Shown here: positions 5,477 through 7,058 of the stretch, in pieces | Layout: the number at the start of each line of letters is the position of its first letter | Position numbering within the stretch: the first letter of the stretch is position 1 | Assembly (NCBI GenBank): GCA_937919075.1 | Contig: CALFOF010000079.1 | Coordinates: forward strand, 1 to 7,058 | Reading direction: 5' to 3' | Length of the DNA stretch: 7,058 nt | Origin: an uncultured Cyanobium sp. | Lineage (GTDB): Bacteria > Cyanobacteriota > Cyanobacteriia > PCC-6307 > Cyanobiaceae | Made by a program: the position numbers and the translations under genes | The notes under the pieces: model-generated | Databases searched by the model: none | Told to the model about the DNA's origin: nothing | What the model saw: the letters and a program-made list of their open reading frames with translations, nothing else

Positions 5477-5853
5477 GCGTGGGTCTACGGGTCTACAGCT
5501 ACTCGGGCTGCTCCACCTGCCGCAAAGGTCTCCGCTGGCTAGGCGAGCAGGGGCTGGATGCCGAGGTGATCGACATCACCCTCCAGCCACCTTCGCTGCA
5601 GGAACTGCGCCAGGCCCTCGCGCAGCTCGAACGCCGCCGCTTGTTCAACACCAGCGGCATCAGCTACCGCGCGCTCGGTTCGGCGGTGGTGAAAGCCATG
5701 GACGACGATGCCGCCTTGGCAGCTTTGGCCGCCGACGGGAAATTGATCAAACGGCCCTTTCTGATCAGCGCCAACGGCACCGTGCTCACGGGATTTGATC
5801 TCCAGCAGTGGCAGGCGCTGCTGCTGCCGTCGGAGCCGCCGCAGGCACCGTGA
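5473..5853 (+). CDS. ArsC/Spx/YffB-family thioredoxin-fold protein
   Basis: This 126-residue protein belongs to the arsenate-reductase-like family. It starts with the strand LRVYSYSGCSTCRKGLRWL, which carries the redox motif C-x2-C at Cys13 and Cys16. The conserved KRPFLI segment is at about 92-97, where the family has its cis-proline. Family members include glutaredoxin-linked arsenate reductases, the regulator Spx and uncharacterised YffB-type proteins. The C-x2-C form is shared with Spx and with many uncharacterised members, so arsenate reduction should not be assumed. The GTG at 5473-5475 overlaps the ferredoxin stop as GTGA; a second in-frame GTG at 5479-5481 is the alternative. The frame stays open upstream inside the ferredoxin gene, but that part is an out-of-frame shadow. 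The last 68 bases overlap the convergent gene on the other strand. Confidence 0.9.
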   Translation: MSVGLRVYSYSGCSTCRKGLRWLGEQGLDAEVIDITLQPPSLQELRQALAQLERRRLFNTSGISYRALGSAVVKAMDDDAALAALAADGKLIKRPFLISANGTVLTGFDLQQWQALLLPSEPPQAP

Positions 5854-7058
5854 GCTGATCGAGCTCGCGGATCAGCGCATCGATGCCGCTGCGGTTGATC
5901 TGGCCCAGGTAGGTGAGCTTGAGTTCCTCGAGCAGGGAGCACAGCAGTTGCTGGCTGCGGGCCACCGCTGGCCCTGATTCCAGGCTGCCGGCCAGCTCCT
6001 CCCAGAAGCGATCGAGGGAGCGCTGCATCAGGTCGATCTGGCGGTCGTCGGGGTGCTCCAGCCGCCGGCCGGCGGTGCGGGAGAGCTCCAGCAGGCTGTC
6101 CACCATGCCGGCGGAGAGCTGGCGGGCGAGCTCCTGCTCCATCTGCAACAACGGCTGAAGCTGGCGCAGCGCCTGCGGCACCATCGTCTGCTGCAGGCTC
6201 TGCTGAAGGATGTGGCTCAGCAGGGCCTGCAGCTCCGGTGCCAGGCGCGGCATCACATCGTTGAGCAGCAGGGGCCCCCAGATGCGCAGCAGCTCCACCA
6301 GTTCGCGCTCGTTATTGATCGTGACGGTCTGGTGGCTGCGCAGGGCCCGGATGCGCCGGGGCCAGTGGGGCGAACGGATCAAGCCCTGAGCCCCATCCAC
6401 CAGCTGCAGGGCCAGCACCTCAAACAACTCCACGGCCAGCAGCGACACCACTCCCCGGCTAACCACGGCGCGCAACGGCTCGAAGTTGACCAGGCCGCTC
6501 ACCTGGAGCCGCTCCACCACGGGAACCAGGCGCAGCCAGCGCCAGAAGGGGAGCAGCAGCGGCAGATCGGTCCAGCGGCGCAGCAGCGCTCCCTGCCAGC
6601 TCAGGCCGGGGATGCGGCGGCGCAGCCGCGCGGCACGCAACAGGATGTCGAGCAGAAAGACGCTCTGGAACGCCAGCAGGTCCAGCCGCCAGAAGTGGTC
6701 GGTGGGGCGGCCGTTCTCATCGATCGATCGCCAGTAGTTGGTGGACACAAGCGGCAGCACCTGCTGCTGCCAGAAGCGGCGTTCTGTTTGCCAGGGGTGC
6801 TGGCGCAGCCAGTCATCGCTCAGGAGAGTCGCCGAAGAATCCTTGGACGAATCCAGGTCAGCGTGCTGACGCAGGCGATTTTTGATCTTTTCCAGCGTTC
6901 CCGCCCCCACCGAGGCCAGGAACGGGTTGTCGTCGATCATCTGCCGGGTGAGTTCCACCTGCCGGCGGCGCAGCTCAGGGGCGCTCTCCTCGGCGGAGAG
7001 AGCCCGATCAAGCTGCTCAAAAGCCGTAAGGTAGAGCTGGGTTTCGCGGTGCGGCTCG
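5786..7058 (-). CDS. Large conserved-looking protein of unknown function, membrane-associated (N-terminus beyond right edge)
   Basis: At least 423 residues are visible and I do not recognise a named family. The frame is open through the right edge. A GTG at 6956-6958 could start a 390-residue protein, but the 33 residues before it (including TQLYLTAFEQLDRAL) look like native helical protein, so the gene most likely begins outside the window. In visible numbering, residues 1-75 are helical and charged. Three hydrophobic stretches follow at about 126-143 (DLLAFQSVFLLDILL), 164-179 (DLPLLLPFWRWLRLVP) and 203-223 (VVSLLAVELFEVLALQLV). Basic clusters lie between them, suggesting a membrane-bound or membrane-peripheral domain. 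The second half is Leu/Gln-rich, probably alpha-helical or coiled coil, and ends in a Pro/Ala-rich tail. That tail is encoded in the convergent overlap with the ArsC-like gene. I think similar proteins occur across cyanobacteria, but I cannot confirm that here. Confidence 0.85.
   Translation of the reverse strand, partial: EPHRETQLYLTAFEQLDRALSAEESAPELRRRQVELTRQMIDDNPFLASVGAGTLEKIKNRLRQHADLDSSKDSSATLLSDDWLRQHPWQTERRFWQQQVLPLVSTNYWRSIDENGRPTDHFWRLDLLAFQSVFLLDILLRAARLRRRIPGLSWQGALLRRWTDLPLLLPFWRWLRLVPVVERLQVSGLVNFEPLRAVVSRGVVSLLAVELFEVLALQLVDGAQGLIRSPHWPRRIRALRSHQTVTINNERELVELLRIWGPLLLNDVMPRLAPELQALLSHILQQSLQQTMVPQALRQLQPLLQMEQELARQLSAGMVDSLLELSRTAGRRLEHPDDRQIDLMQRSLDRFWEELAGSLESGPAVARSQQLLCSLLEELKLTYLGQINRSGIDALIRELDQLTVPAAAPTAAAAPATAGDQIP

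Noticed and set aside
5473..5853. Naming the ArsC-like gene as a true arsenate reductase
   Set aside because: Its C-x2-C motif is shared with Spx and YffB proteins and no arsenic resistance gene is nearby, so the specific function is unsupported.
6956..6958. GTG as the start of the large right-edge gene
   Set aside because: The frame stays open upstream to the edge with protein-like helical sequence and there is no Shine-Dalgarno sequence, so the true start is probably beyond the window.

Overview
The window looks like a piece of a GC-rich unicellular cyanobacterial chromosome, most likely a picocyanobacterium of the Synechococcus/Cyanobium group. The evidence is a clear Psb27 photosystem II assembly lipoprotein lying between proS and purA, an arrangement I recall from marine picocyanobacteria, together with the protein style of the ProS, the HTH protein and the ferredoxin. 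I see no insertion sequence, phage gene, CRISPR array, tRNA or rRNA.

Left part (1-2823), all on the minus strand and read right to left: proS (prolyl-tRNA synthetase), psb27 (PSII repair and assembly lipoprotein), purA (adenylosuccinate synthetase, cut by the left edge). proS and psb27 are 57 bases apart and psb27 to purA about 116, so co-transcription is plausible. These are housekeeping genes.

Middle part (2824-4050): a divergent intergenic region with two overlapping, mutually exclusive small hairpins leads to a plus-strand gene for a small helix-turn-helix protein. After it comes a 252-base gene-free stretch that is the most unusual part of the window. It has a plausible promoter followed by two strong hairpins, one with a perfect 10-bp stem and one with an 8-bp stem capped by a C(UUCG)G tetraloop. 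A short outer helix could close both into a three-way junction. This looks like a small structured RNA or a structured leader for the next gene, a 102-residue single-pass membrane protein of unknown function.

Right part (4051-7058): a minus-strand class I SAM methyltransferase with an uncertain start. Its upstream region carries a 3 x 12-bp tandem repeat. Then come two tightly coupled plus-strand genes (GTGA overlap), a [2Fe-2S] ferredoxin and an ArsC/Spx-like thioredoxin-fold protein. The latter converges on, and overlaps by 68 bases, a minus-strand gene for a large unrecognised protein that is open through the right edge.

Functional links are modest. The ferredoxin/ArsC-like pair suggests a redox function. 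The remaining genes are housekeeping, or conserved but of unknown function.
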